Shown: positions 51,901 through 63,900 of the stretch, in pieces | Layout: every line of letters starts with the position of its first letter | How positions within the stretch are numbered: position 1 is the first letter of the stretch | Assembly: GCF_028858725.1 (NCBI RefSeq) | Contig: NC_084776.1 | Location: forward strand, 868,001 to 932,000 | DNA length: 64,000 nt | Direction: 5' to 3' | Source of the DNA: Colius striatus | Taxonomy: Eukaryota > Chordata > Aves > Coliiformes > Coliidae | Position numbers and translations under genes: made by a program | The notes under the pieces: model-generated | What the model saw: only the letters and a program-made list of their open reading frames with translations | The model's database searches: none | What the model was told of the DNA's origin: nothing

Positions 51901-54900
51901 GCTGCTTCGTCAGCCTGCGGGACGTGGAGCGCTGCATGGAAGTTTTCAAGTGGTTTCACAAGCACAGCAAACTGCTGCTGAGGGAGCTGCACAAGTTCCT
52001 TGCTGAGAAGAGAGCTCCAGAGAGCACTGAGGAGAGAAACAGCGTCATCTGGTCCCTAGTGCTGGCGGTTGGGGTCTGCTATCACGCGTCCTTGGAAAAG
52101 AAGGAGGTCTATAGGAGTGTGATCAGCCAGGTCCTTCCAGAACCCTACAACACCCAGAAAAAGATTTTGGAAGAAATCTCGCTGATGCAGGACCTGTTCC
52201 TGAGTGGTGTGCACCTGCGAGATACCATAGCAAGGAACTTGGCCTTGAAGGAAAACGTCTTTATGATGGTCATCTGCATCGAGCTGAAAATCCCTCTTTT
52301 TCTCGTTGGGAAGCCTGGGAGCTCCAAATCCCTTGCGAAAACCATTGTGGCCAATGCTATGCAGGGCCAAGCTGCTCATTCAAACCTCTTCAAGAGACTG
52401 AAGCAGATCCATTTAGTGTCTTTTCAGTGCAGCCCTCTCTCCACTCCAGAGGGAATCATAGGCACTTTCAAGCAATGTGCTCGCTTCCAGAAAGGGAAGA
52501 ACTTGAAGGAGTATGTCTCAGTGGTGGTTTTGGATGAGATTGGGCTGGCAGAAGACTCTCCCAAAATGCCCTTGAAGACTTTGCATCCACTTTTGGAAGA
52601 TGGCTGCATAGACGACGTCCCTCTCCCTCACAAGAAGGTCGGCTTCATCGGGATTTCCAACTGGGCTCTGGACCCCGCTAAAATGAACCGCGGCATCTTC
52701 GTGTCGCGGGGTGACCCCAGCAGGGAGGAGCTCATCGAGAGCGCCAGGGGCATCTGCTGCTCCTCGCGAGGGGCTCTGCAGAAGGTCGAACGCTACTTCT
52801 GCCACTTCGCAGACGCGTATGAGAACATTTGCCAGGCCCAGGACAGGGAGTTCTTTGGTCTCCGGGACTACTACAGCCTCATAAAGATGTTCTTTGCCTC
52901 AGCCAAGAGCTCCAGGAGCGAGCCAACGCCCCAAGACATCGCTGCAGTTGTTCTTCGTAACTTTGGTGGCAAAGATGACGTCGATGCCTTGGGAATATTC
53001 ACCTCACAGCTGCCGGAAAGAGGAGAGATACGAGCCCACGACATCAGCAGGATTGACCTGGTGCGGCAGAACATCTACAGCAGCGGCGAGGATGGCGACT
53101 GCAGGTACCTGCTGGTTTTGACTGAGAACTACGCGGCGCTGCAGATCCTGCAGCAAGCTTTCTTCACCGCCCGGCACCAGCCAGAGATTATCTTTGGCTC
53201 CAGCTTCCCCAAGGACCAAGAGTACACCCAGATATGCAGGAACATCAACCGCGTGAAGGTCTGCATGGAGACTGGCCAAATGGTCGTGCTCCTCAACTTG
53301 CAAAACCTCTATGAAAGCCTCTACGATGCCCTCAACCAGTACTACGTGTACCTTGCTGACCAGAAGTACGTGGATCTGGGACTGGGCACCCACCGGGTGA
53401 AGTGCCGAGTGCACCCCAAGTTCCGTCTGATCGTCATCGAGGAGAAGGAGGTGGTGCACAAGCACTTCCCCATCCCGCTCATCAACAGGCTGGAGAAGCA
53501 CTACCTGGACATCGGTACTGTCCTGGACAAGGGCCAAAGGGAAACCGTGGAAGAGCTGAAGAGGTGGGTGCACGAGTTCACTGCGGCCAATGCAGAAGAG
53601 CCCTTCGTCAGCAAGCAGAGGTACAGCCCCTCGGACGTGTTCGTGGGCTACCACGCCAACACCTGCGCCTCGGTGGTCCTGCAGACCACGGAAAGGCTGA
53701 AGCCCCTGTGTGCTCCCCATGAGCTCGTGCCCAGAGTGAAGAGAGAGGCCCAGCTGGCTCTGCTGAGCTGTGCCACCCCGGACTCTGTCATCCGCCTCTG
53801 CAACTCGATGGTTTTCTTCATGGCGAATTCTCTGGCCAATACCTACTTCAGGCAGCAGCAGCACACGGCGTTCGCAGACTTCCTCCGAGCTCACGTCCAC
53901 GCTGGGCCCAGCTGCCAAACCATCTTTACAGAGGTGAGTGTCTCACAGAACCCTCCTAAGCCTGCACTGAGGTTTGCAGTTGAGGCTGCAGGGTGGGCTG
54001 CACCCGAGCAAAGTTGGGAGCAGCCTTGCTGCAGAGTGCTCTGATGTGCAGGGCTGGGAGTTTCTGCAGGTGTGCTGTTGCAATACCTCTGCTGTGTGTG
54101 AAGCAGGATTCGATGCTCCCTGACAACAAAAAGGGTTTTAACCGATGCAGCTCTCTACTTTGCAAGTAGCTCTGACTTCGTGTACCCAGCCAGCACAACT
54201 GGATACTGGCTGCAGAAAAGGTTGAACCCTCATTTCTTTGTGTCTGCCTCTGGTGTTAAAGGTTTTAACCTGTCTTAAGTCAGATCTCATGGGCCTTTAA
54301 TGGGAATGCCTCTGGTTTAGTTTGGTCTAGCACTAAAGCTAAAGAACTTCAGCTGAGATTGACTGGGGAATTCCTCCCTCTCCTGCCTCACATGGAGACA
54401 AGGTGCTTTCTGTTGGGGCTGGACTTGCTGCTGCCTGAGTGCTGCAGGAGTGCACAGGACAGGGGTTCATGGGAAGCTTCTCAAAGGTTTAGCTGCCCCA
54501 CTGCCCCATCTCTGGCAGCACCAGTCACTGCATCTGGCTACCCAGCAGTGACCCTGGGCTGGTGGAACAGCCCTCGTTGGCCCTTTGCGACTGGCAGACC
54601 AAATAAATGGCTGTTTGGGGTGCAGTGCAGCTCTGCAGCTTGCTGGCAGCTTGCGGGAGCATGGATGCACCTACTGACCCCCTCAGCACATCTTGCACTC
54701 CCAGGTGACCACCTTCTCGAGGCTGCTCACCAGTGCTGACGCTGCTTGCCTGGAGAGGGAGGTGCAGGGTAAAGCACAGAGGCCTCGGATCCTGTTCCTG
54801 CAGCAGTTTGACACAGAGTACTCCTTCCTGAAGAGCATCCGGTGAGTCTGGGTTGGCATGATGCTGCTTTGCACTGGCTGCCAGCTGGGTGGAAGGTGTG

Positions 54901-57900
54901 TGGGCAGAGCATTTGGAGTAAGGCAGATGGGAAAGGGAGGCAAGAGGCCGTGCTGTGCTGAACAAGGGGCTGGCGTGGTGCAGACTTTGTTGGCTCCAGC
55001 ATGCTGAGATGGGGTTTTTCAAGTTACACCATTACTACAGGGTGGGTGTTTTAATCTCTGCTGCCTGCAGCAGCAAAGCTAATGTGGAGTGACTGCTTCT
55101 CCAGTCTTTAATGTTTTGTTTTTACACTTGGTGACTTCTTTTAAATCCCCTTTCACTCTTCAGAGATTTCCTTGATGCCACATCAGGAAATAAAGTCCTT
55201 ATTATTCAGACAGACTTTGAAGATGGCTCTCAAAGTGCCCAGCTCATTGCCTCAGCCAAGTAAGTCAAGTGTGAAGTGGTTCCCAGCTGGCTGTCCTGCT
55301 CCTCACCACTGTTTGGTTGGGGCTGGTTTGGGGATTTCAGGGTCAGGAGTGTGTAATCTCGTGTTTATTCTGTAGCGGAGAGAATCCGGAAGCACTGATG
55401 GTGTTATGAATAGCAATTCATAGCCCAAGCTCAAAACAGACTAAGCTGGGTCAGATTACCAGAGCATCCCCTCGGGAATGTGACTCCTTGCCATTGTCTG
55501 CACAAGTCCTGGAGGGTTTTGAGGGTCAGGGGTGTTGCTGGAGGCAGCAGCCGGCTGGGGGGAAGAGGCAAGTTGGGCTGGCTGAGGAAAGAAAGTGCCC
55601 TCTTGCAGTGCAAAGGCTTGTGGCTGTGAACTTCTGTCTTTTGATCTGCCAACAGCATTCCCCCTCTGTTGCAGATACACTGTTGTTAATGAAATCAACA
55701 AGGTGGACCTGGGAGAAGCCTCTGTCTTTGTTTACTTCATCATGAAGCTCTCCCGAGTGGAAAGGGAAACGTCCTACGTGGGCTTCCATGGAGGTGGGTC
55801 TGGCCGTCTGCTGCTCTCCACTCTTCAACTGGCTTCAGGCAAACACATCAGAGCAACATCCCCCTTGTTCACCTTCCTTTTTAATGCTTAAAATCTGGAA
55901 CCAGTGTGGCCTGGGGGTTGTCAGAGCTGCTTCCCTTACTCACAAGGGCTGCCCCTGGTCTCCTTGGGAGAGTCTCTTGCCTTGCCCACTGGCAAGTCCT
56001 CTTCCTGCTCTGCTGGAGAGCAGCAGACAGATGCAATGCTAAGTGCAGGAGGCTCCTGTGTACATATTCTGCCTTCAGCAGCAAGGTTCCCACTGTGAGT
56101 AGGGTGTTCCACGAGCCTCCCAGCCCCATCAGTCAGGGTAACGTGCATCAGCACAGAGTCAGTTGTTCCTTCCCCTTTCCACGTCAAGAGTAAGTGAATT
56201 GCAGATACGAAGTGCAAGCACACAGGTGCTGGGAGGTAACTCTTGGGAAGCTCATGCAGAAGAGCGTGCTGCAGGCACCAAACGATGGGTTTCTGTCTGT
56301 AGGACTGTGGCAGTCGGTGCACATCGATGATCTCCGCAGATCCAGGGACATGATCTCTGATATGACTGTCCTGCAGAACCTCTCCATCAGCCAGATGTTC
56401 TGTGAGGATTCAGGTGACACCAAAGGTGAGCTGCATGCTGCCTGTTGGTGTGCCAGTGGGGAGAAGGGGAGATGTGGTCCCACGGCCAGTGCTGGTGGAG
56501 CTGATCCTGTCAACGCATCATGATCTTCCCTGCTCAGCCTCTGTGGGTTTTTTGGGGGGGTGATGACAGGGCTACCAACTTGTGTTTGTATTGAGTTCAT
56601 TACTGCAACCTGGGCTCAGGGGGTAAGTCCATTTGGTAGTTTTTCTTGTGGCAAAAGTGTTGTATTTGCACTGCTCAGCACCCTGAGCTCTTGCTGCACG
56701 AAGCTTGGCAGCCCCAGCAGCTGTGTTTAGAGAGGGGGGATTGCAGCTGCTCATGCAGGTGATAGTGGATCTCTGACAGATGTTCTATGCTCTGGGCTGA
56801 AGTTGCTGAAGAAACTCACCCCTGACTGGTGCAGAGGTGTACTGCTGCTTTCTGATACAAATTCTCCACCTCAGCTGCAGCTTTGCCTGTGACTGGAGAA
56901 CAGGAGGAAAACGAGATGGAGGTTGGAACACCAGTGCACCGTGAGGTCAGTTCAGAATACATTTGTTTGCTTCTCAGCTGTCAATGTGGCTCTGCTCTTT
57001 GGCACCTGGAGGAGAAACACACCTTTTGCATCCCCACTGAAATGAGGAATGTTGTTTGCATCATGAGTGTTAATGATCAGGCACAAATTCCTCCCCCCAC
57101 TGGCCAGTCAAAATGAGCTTCACCAAAGGAGGAACCCACTCCTAAGGACCCTTCAGTTAATTCCTGAGTTACTTCATACTCCTAATTATTGAAAATCGCT
57201 TTTAAAAGCTTCTGTTGTGTTTCCACACCCTGAAGCTGAGAACTGTGATTCAGAGCCTGCCACTCCATCTGTCAGTGCCTTCTGATGGAGGGGGGTGTTG
57301 GAAGCTGGTGTGGGCTTTGCTGTGCTGCAGGCACGGTGAGGCTGGCTCGTGAGGTTGATTGCAGGTGGCTTTTACCTCTCTCATGCTTAAGCACCTCTCA
57401 GGGAGGGCTTGTTTTCCCTACCCATGTTTACTCTTTCCCCCTTTTTCCCTGAACTGCTGAATTTTCCCTCTATAGGAGTCTCATCTTAGTACCAACACTG
57501 TGTTGCCAGTTTGCCAGGGCCACAGAAGTTGCTTCATGTACTTGATAACAAAAGAACTTAGTTAAGCAGCCTGAGAGGAGAGGCAGCCTGGGAGGTGGGA
57601 TGGTGATGCTGGGGGCAGTAATGCCCTCATTTCTGTGCTGTTCCTGGGCAGGGTGAAATCCTGAACACCACTGTGCTCCTGAGGACCTGTGTACAAAGTG
57701 CTGTTGGGATGCTCTGGGACCAAAATCAAGATCTCAGCCGAAGCAGGAAGCGAATTGAGATTCTCCTCGGCCTTCTGTCCAGAGAGGATGGCTTGAAAGG
57801 TATGTGCTGCCTGGCTGCATGCAGCACTATGGGGACCACCAAAACATCTGAGTTAATTCCCTGGGGACCCAAAGGCCAGTGGGCATTGCTGTGGTGTAGG

Positions 57901-60900
57901 CAAGGTGTGGTCTCCCTGGCAGCCTCCCAGGAGTGTGTGTGTCTGTTCCTCTGATGGCTGTAGGGCTTTTCCTTGATTCAGGTTGTGGGTTTTTGTCTCT
58001 GGCTGTGCAGGCTCTGGTGACTGGGGTTTTTTTTTCCTGGTTGGCTAATTATTGAAACAGTTGTAAAATGGTGTGGCTTTGGGGTTTGGATCTAATGAAA
58101 ACAGAAGAGAAAATGCAAGTTCCCTGTTGTTTTCCAGCCTCTTTCCTGAAGGTAACGAAGGATCGTCTCGCCAGCCTTCTGAAGAAGCAAGAAGAAAGAT
58201 CCTTTCACCCCAAAAACTGGGTGCTTCGGGAGGCTTCCAACCTCAGTGCTCTCCAGGAGGCAGGCACCTTCAGGTGAGGCCAGCAGCAATATCTTGTAAC
58301 CTGCAGGCTTGCAGGGAAAGTCTGACAATGGCAAGTGGGCAGCAGAGGCAGCAGTTTTGTGTAATCTGAGTATCTGCAGTGTCAGTCTCCAGTCTGTGCT
58401 GGAAACTCTCTGAGGGCAGTTTTGTCCTCTCCTGGCTCCTGAGGGAGGGTGGCTTGCAGCTGTATGGGCTGTGCTGGGGCGGGAGTGCATGAACACACAA
58501 GTGTTTGAGTGGAGCAGTGGAACTACAGGTGAGCCACCAGTGAGAGAAGTGTAGGGCTCTGCTGCTGGTGGTTTTCCCCCTTAAGTGCAAGGTGAGGATT
58601 TTCTCACATGCACTTGTCAGAAGTAGTTCAGGACAGCCACCTCCTGATTTGCTGATGTTGTTCACCTTCCCCCTGGGTTTCTTGGTGTCTTTCTGCCCCA
58701 AAGGCATGCCTTGTGGAAGCGAGTGCAGAAGGTGATCACTCCGTTCCTGGCTCTCCTGATTGCTGCCATAGACAGAAATGGCAATCTGGAGCTGCTGGCC
58801 AGGCCTCCAGCTGAGTGGGTGACAAAGCTCTGGATGTTCATCTTCAGTGACACAAAACTTCTGACTGTCCCTTACGGTGTGGGGAAGAGCAGGTGAGCCC
58901 TGGAGCAGCAGGAGGCCCTGGCTGGCAGCACCCAGGCCAGGCTGCCCTTGGACTGCCACTGCTGCTCGCTCCCCTGTGCTGTGCTGAGGGCAGCAGGCCA
59001 GGTCTCGGGGGCTTGAGGTCTGTTCTTTCTACCTTTAACCCCAGAACTCCTGGGCTTTGCTCTCCAGCTCTTGGCATGCTCACATTTCTTACCTAGCCCC
59101 CAAGCCCACACATCCTGCCATGGCAGCCTTTTTGCTGTGGAACACCTACTGAGTGAGTCCTCACGCTACCCAGTTGGCAGAATGGACTGCACTGAGTCCT
59201 TCAGTTCTTTCCTCTGCCACCATATCCTTCTGGGACTAATTTCTTGCTTTCTGCAGCTCCCTGCCTCTCGTCTGAATGTCTTTCCCAGACAAAAGCCCAG
59301 TGCATCAATGACCTTTTAATCTCCTAGCTCCCAGCCAGAGATAATTCTGGTGCAGAACAACATGATGGTGCCTGCTGATGCTGGGAATAAGGTGCCCTTC
59401 AGCTGGAGGATAAAGGAGTACTTGGATGAGATGTGGTTGAAAGCTCAATACATCCAAAACACTGAAGGTGAGACACTGGCTCGAGCTTGTGGCACAGAGC
59501 ATCTCCATCCACCTGCCCCATAAGCTGTGCTTTGTCACTACCATTCCTCTGCCTTTCTGTCACCCTGGAGTCATCTTCAACCCCTCTGTGCTCATATGAG
59601 CCAGCAGAGCTTTGTGCAACTAGCTCTTCTTCGTGCCCCACACTCTCAGTCTTTCTCCCATGTTCTGTGCCTTTGTATTCAAAATGCTGTGGAAATGCCA
59701 AGAGCCCATTGCAGGGGGAGGTTCCACAAACAGAGCACTGGTGCCTGGGCTGAGAGGGCCTGGCCTCAAGTCCCTTGTTAGTGCTCTGCATGAGGGGAGT
59801 GCTGCATGCATCAGTGATTAATTAGGTGTCAGCCTCTTTGGGATGGAAGCCGTGTCACACCCAGCCTCCTCCTTCCTTTCAGCTTTTCTCTGTGTTCTCC
59901 TTTTCCAGACCAGGCTGAGAAGTTTGTGGATATCTTCCAGAAAACTGCACTGGGGAAATTTATCTCTGCCCTGAATGAGGAAGACAGGCAGATGCTCTTC
60001 CAGAGCTACGCTGTGGACTTCATTGTCTTGACCGTTGGTGCATCCTCCCCAGAGGAGCTGAAGGTCAGTGGCTGGAGCAAGAGCTGGAAACCCTTTGGAC
60101 AAAGGGAAGAGCATGGTGCATGTGTATCAGTCTTGCCTTCTCAGACACAGTTCCCTCCCTGACACAGTAATAGCAGGGTAGCCCCAGAGCAGATGCATTT
60201 GACACGGAGTGGCTGCTGCAGTCGCTCAGAAAGCTGTTCCATAGCAGCCCCTGTAACTCCTGACACACCGGTTCAGGCTGAGAATTTTTGCCAGGATTTC
60301 CAGTACAAAAGCTAATGATAAAAGTTGTTGGGGTTATTTTTGACTTGTAACACTCTTTTCTGAACTTGCAGTGCCTGCAAGTGGCCTTCTTCTCCTGCAT
60401 AGAGGAATGGAAGGCCACGGCTGCCAGGGAGGAGACGCTGCCGTCTCTGCCGTGGGTCCACCTGAGCTACGACCGGTTCAAGAGCCGCCTGCAGAACCTG
60501 TCGAGGATCCTGGCTGTACACCCTGCTGTGGTTGGCCACCTTCACCAGGGAGGCTATGAAATGCCACCTTCAGAGATGGTAGAGTCACTACCCAGGTGTT
60601 TTGTGATCCTCAGCCCTAGCAGAGAGCTCTGTCTTCACTGGATGAGCTTGTGTCCTGTCTCCCTTAGACTTCAGGAACAGTAGAGTGGGAAGCACAAGCT
60701 CAGTCCAGAGGCTCAGTGTGGGGGATAATCTGCTCTGTTACCATTGTTACTAGCAGGTTTTAAGCCAGTTTGCCCCGCTTTTGCATCAGTTAATAGGATG
60801 TGCTAATGATCTGAGCCATGAGCATGAGAATTCCAGAGCTTAAGATAATCAAGTGGAACACATGCAGTAGAACATATGCTGTAGCAAACCAGATTCAGAG

Positions 60901-63900
60901 CCTGAGGTTCAAAAAGCGCTCTAGAGTCCAACTGCAGTGTCCCACTCACACCTGTGTGTGCCAGGTTTTGGATGTGTTGGCTGCAATCGTGTGTGCTGAA
61001 GAGCTGGAGAGCCAAGTGCAGACCATGCACCCAGAGGTCTGGCTGCAGAAAGTGAAGAACCTTCGGATGCCCATTGAATTCATCTGTAAAGAGAAGGATT
61101 CACAGAGGAGTGGGATTCAGTGCCATCAGCTGCTAAAAGCACTCAGGTATGTACCACAGATCTGCTCACAGTCTTTTGCCCTACTGTTAATAAGGATATT
61201 AGTACTTTATTATGAGACTGTTACTAGACAGAGAGCTGCTCTGGTGCTGCTTTTCTCAGGCAAAGCCTTTGCAAACCTTTCCGGGCTCAATTACATACCA
61301 AGCATCAGGAGCCATGGGTTTTTTCCTCATCTCACATAGGTTCTCACTCTGACCATGTCATCCAGTGCATTCCAGCTGGGTTCAGGGATTGTTTAACAGT
61401 CTCCTTGGGGTCCTGTTAACCAGCAGTGTCTCCTCACTTCATCCCCTGTGATAAAGACTGTGAGATGGGCAACTTCACAGCATCTGAGATGGAGTCTTGT
61501 CTTTTGAAAGACAAGCCCAGAGCTACCCCAGTTTCTTACAGACCTTGTTTAGTTTAACTGAAGTGAAGGATGTGTAGCTAATTGTGAGGGCCTTTAGAGG
61601 TGTAAGAAGCCTTTGCAGTGGTCCCAGCTGTGCTGTGCCAGGACAGGCTCCTCTGCTGTGCTAGTGCTGTTATGTGTTTTGTCCTTGACACAAAGCCAGG
61701 GCTGGTGGCTGAAGGACAAAGCAAAATGTTGCATGGGAAGTGCACAAATGCTGGCATGAAAAGCAGTGAGATCATCAGGATGGCCTGATACTGCAAGTTC
61801 TGTTCATGCTCTCAGCTCAGGATTGTACTTTTGCCTTTCCCAGAGTCTACTGGAACCGGGTTTTCTCCATGTCTCTGTTTGTAGAACACGTGTTGTTTGG
61901 CATCGACACTCTGATGCCAGAATTGGAGAGTTTAGTCAAAAAATACACTTTGCTTCTTGCAGAGGTAAGCAGAGATGGGCTTTCACCTCTCCCCTGTCTG
62001 CTTCTGCTGATCAGGGGATTTTTTCTCGCATATTAGAGCTGAGTCATTTCACTTTGTCCTTTTCCTCTGCAGTGTTTTCAGGATGATTCAGACATGAAGA
62101 CTCATCCAACTTTTGTTTCAGTAATGAAAGTACTGTGCCAGTGCAAGGAAGAAGTCAGCAACAGGCTCTGCAGGTAGAGAATGATGTTGAGATGAGTCTC
62201 ATGGTCCAGTAGGAGCATTGCCTGTGTCACCAGTGTGTTTCTGGGTATCAAGTGCTGCTGCATACGATGTAATGAAAGCCAAAGGAAGAGCAATAACTTC
62301 CATCTTGCATCCTGAAGCTATGCAGTTAGCCAAGGGGACTTAAGTTGTCTCCTCTTGGTCAAGTTGCAGATGAACATCCTTCATTGCTGTTTCTGAATTA
62401 CAGATATGGTCTGAAGTCATGTCCAATCTGCCTACACGAGCCAAAGGACCCGGTCTGCCTGCCCTGCTGCCACGTGTTCTGCCAGAAGTGCATCAGAATG
62501 TGGCTTGTACCAGCACAGATGCATTGTCCATACTGCAGAGTTGCTGTGGAGAATGATGATTGCAATGTCTCTGTGGAGCTCAGGTACCCATCCACCCTCC
62601 CCAAGGTGAAAACACTGCAGGGGGGGAATTCTGATTTGCTACTCAAGTGGCCAACAGGAGCAGAACGTGTGGGGGGAGCTCTGCTCTGCTCTTCCTGGAG
62701 CTGCTGCAGGTCCTGTCTGCCTCCTGTGTTTTGTTTCAAAAGAAAAAAGGAAGTTGCCTTGGTCCCTGTAAGGAAACTGCAGGTACAGAGCCCTGTAACT
62801 AAAGCAGTGCCAGTGCAGGGAGCTGCCTGTCACCTTGCATTGCTTTGCAATAGCTTAGCAAATCCTCTCAGTAAATCTGCCTGGCGTCACCTTGCCTCTT
62901 GTGATCTGAGTTGCCAATGGGATCCAGCCTGTGCTGACAACACTACTGAAGTGCACAAATGCAGCCCTTTGGAAAGCTGGGAAGGTGTCTCACCGTGGTG
63001 ACTTTTGCTGTGTCTGCTGTGCCTCGTCCACTCTTTCAGCAGTTCTGTGTTTGAACGTTGTCCTGATGCCCTTTGCCCTTCCCCCAGAGACGCCATAGCA
63101 AGAAACGCCCTGTTCCGCCAGAGGTGCAATAATTTCTTCATAGATGTGGTCACCACCATGTGCTTCAAGGACAATGAGCCCCCTGAGGCAGAGGTGATCC
63201 AAGAGCTCCTTAATCTGCTCTTTGTTCACAGAAGCCTCTCGAGGAATGGTTCAGGTGAGCTCCCTTCATCCTGGTGCTGAGCCTCATGGAGCTGATTCTC
63301 TTGCCACCCTCTCATCTGCCAGACTTGTCTTTTTCTGGTCTCTGCAGGTCACCCTGCCATCTACACAAAGTTTCTGTCCCCATTTAACGATGAAGTGGAT
63401 GAAACTCCCATCATCCGCTCCGTAATGCTGAAGCTCCTCTTGAAGTACAGGTGAGCACAGTCAGGCAGCTGATAGATGTTACACGAGGGAGTAGTTCAGC
63501 TTTGCTTTTCATGACCTCATCAAACCAGTCTGCTTGTTCTCCTCACTTCTGTACTCTCCATTGAACAGGAATCCTTACAGTGCCTGTGTGTTAAACAGCT
63601 TGGCTGGGTTGCCTGTAGCTTGTGCTGAGGTATCTGACCGCTCTGTGCCAAGGCTTACCTGCTGTTCTCAGCCTAAAGCTGTGCTGGACAGGGATGGCTT
63701 AGGTAACCTAAAGACAGCTGACTCGATGTGCTCTAGATGAGCATCCTCAGCCACTTCATGGGGTGATAGAAGTGCTGGTGATAGAAGCCTATCCCAGGCT
63801 GTGAAGCCAGGTGACACCTGGCAAAAGATGCCCCAGTTGCTTTTCCATCTTCTGGAGAGATCCAGAGTGACCCCACCTGATGCACAGCCATCACTTGTAG

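Noticed and set aside
53004-53918. Minus-strand frame of 304 codons inside the giant RNF213 exon
   Set aside because: It is antisense to a strongly conserved coding exon; codon bias of the sense strand explains the lack of stops.
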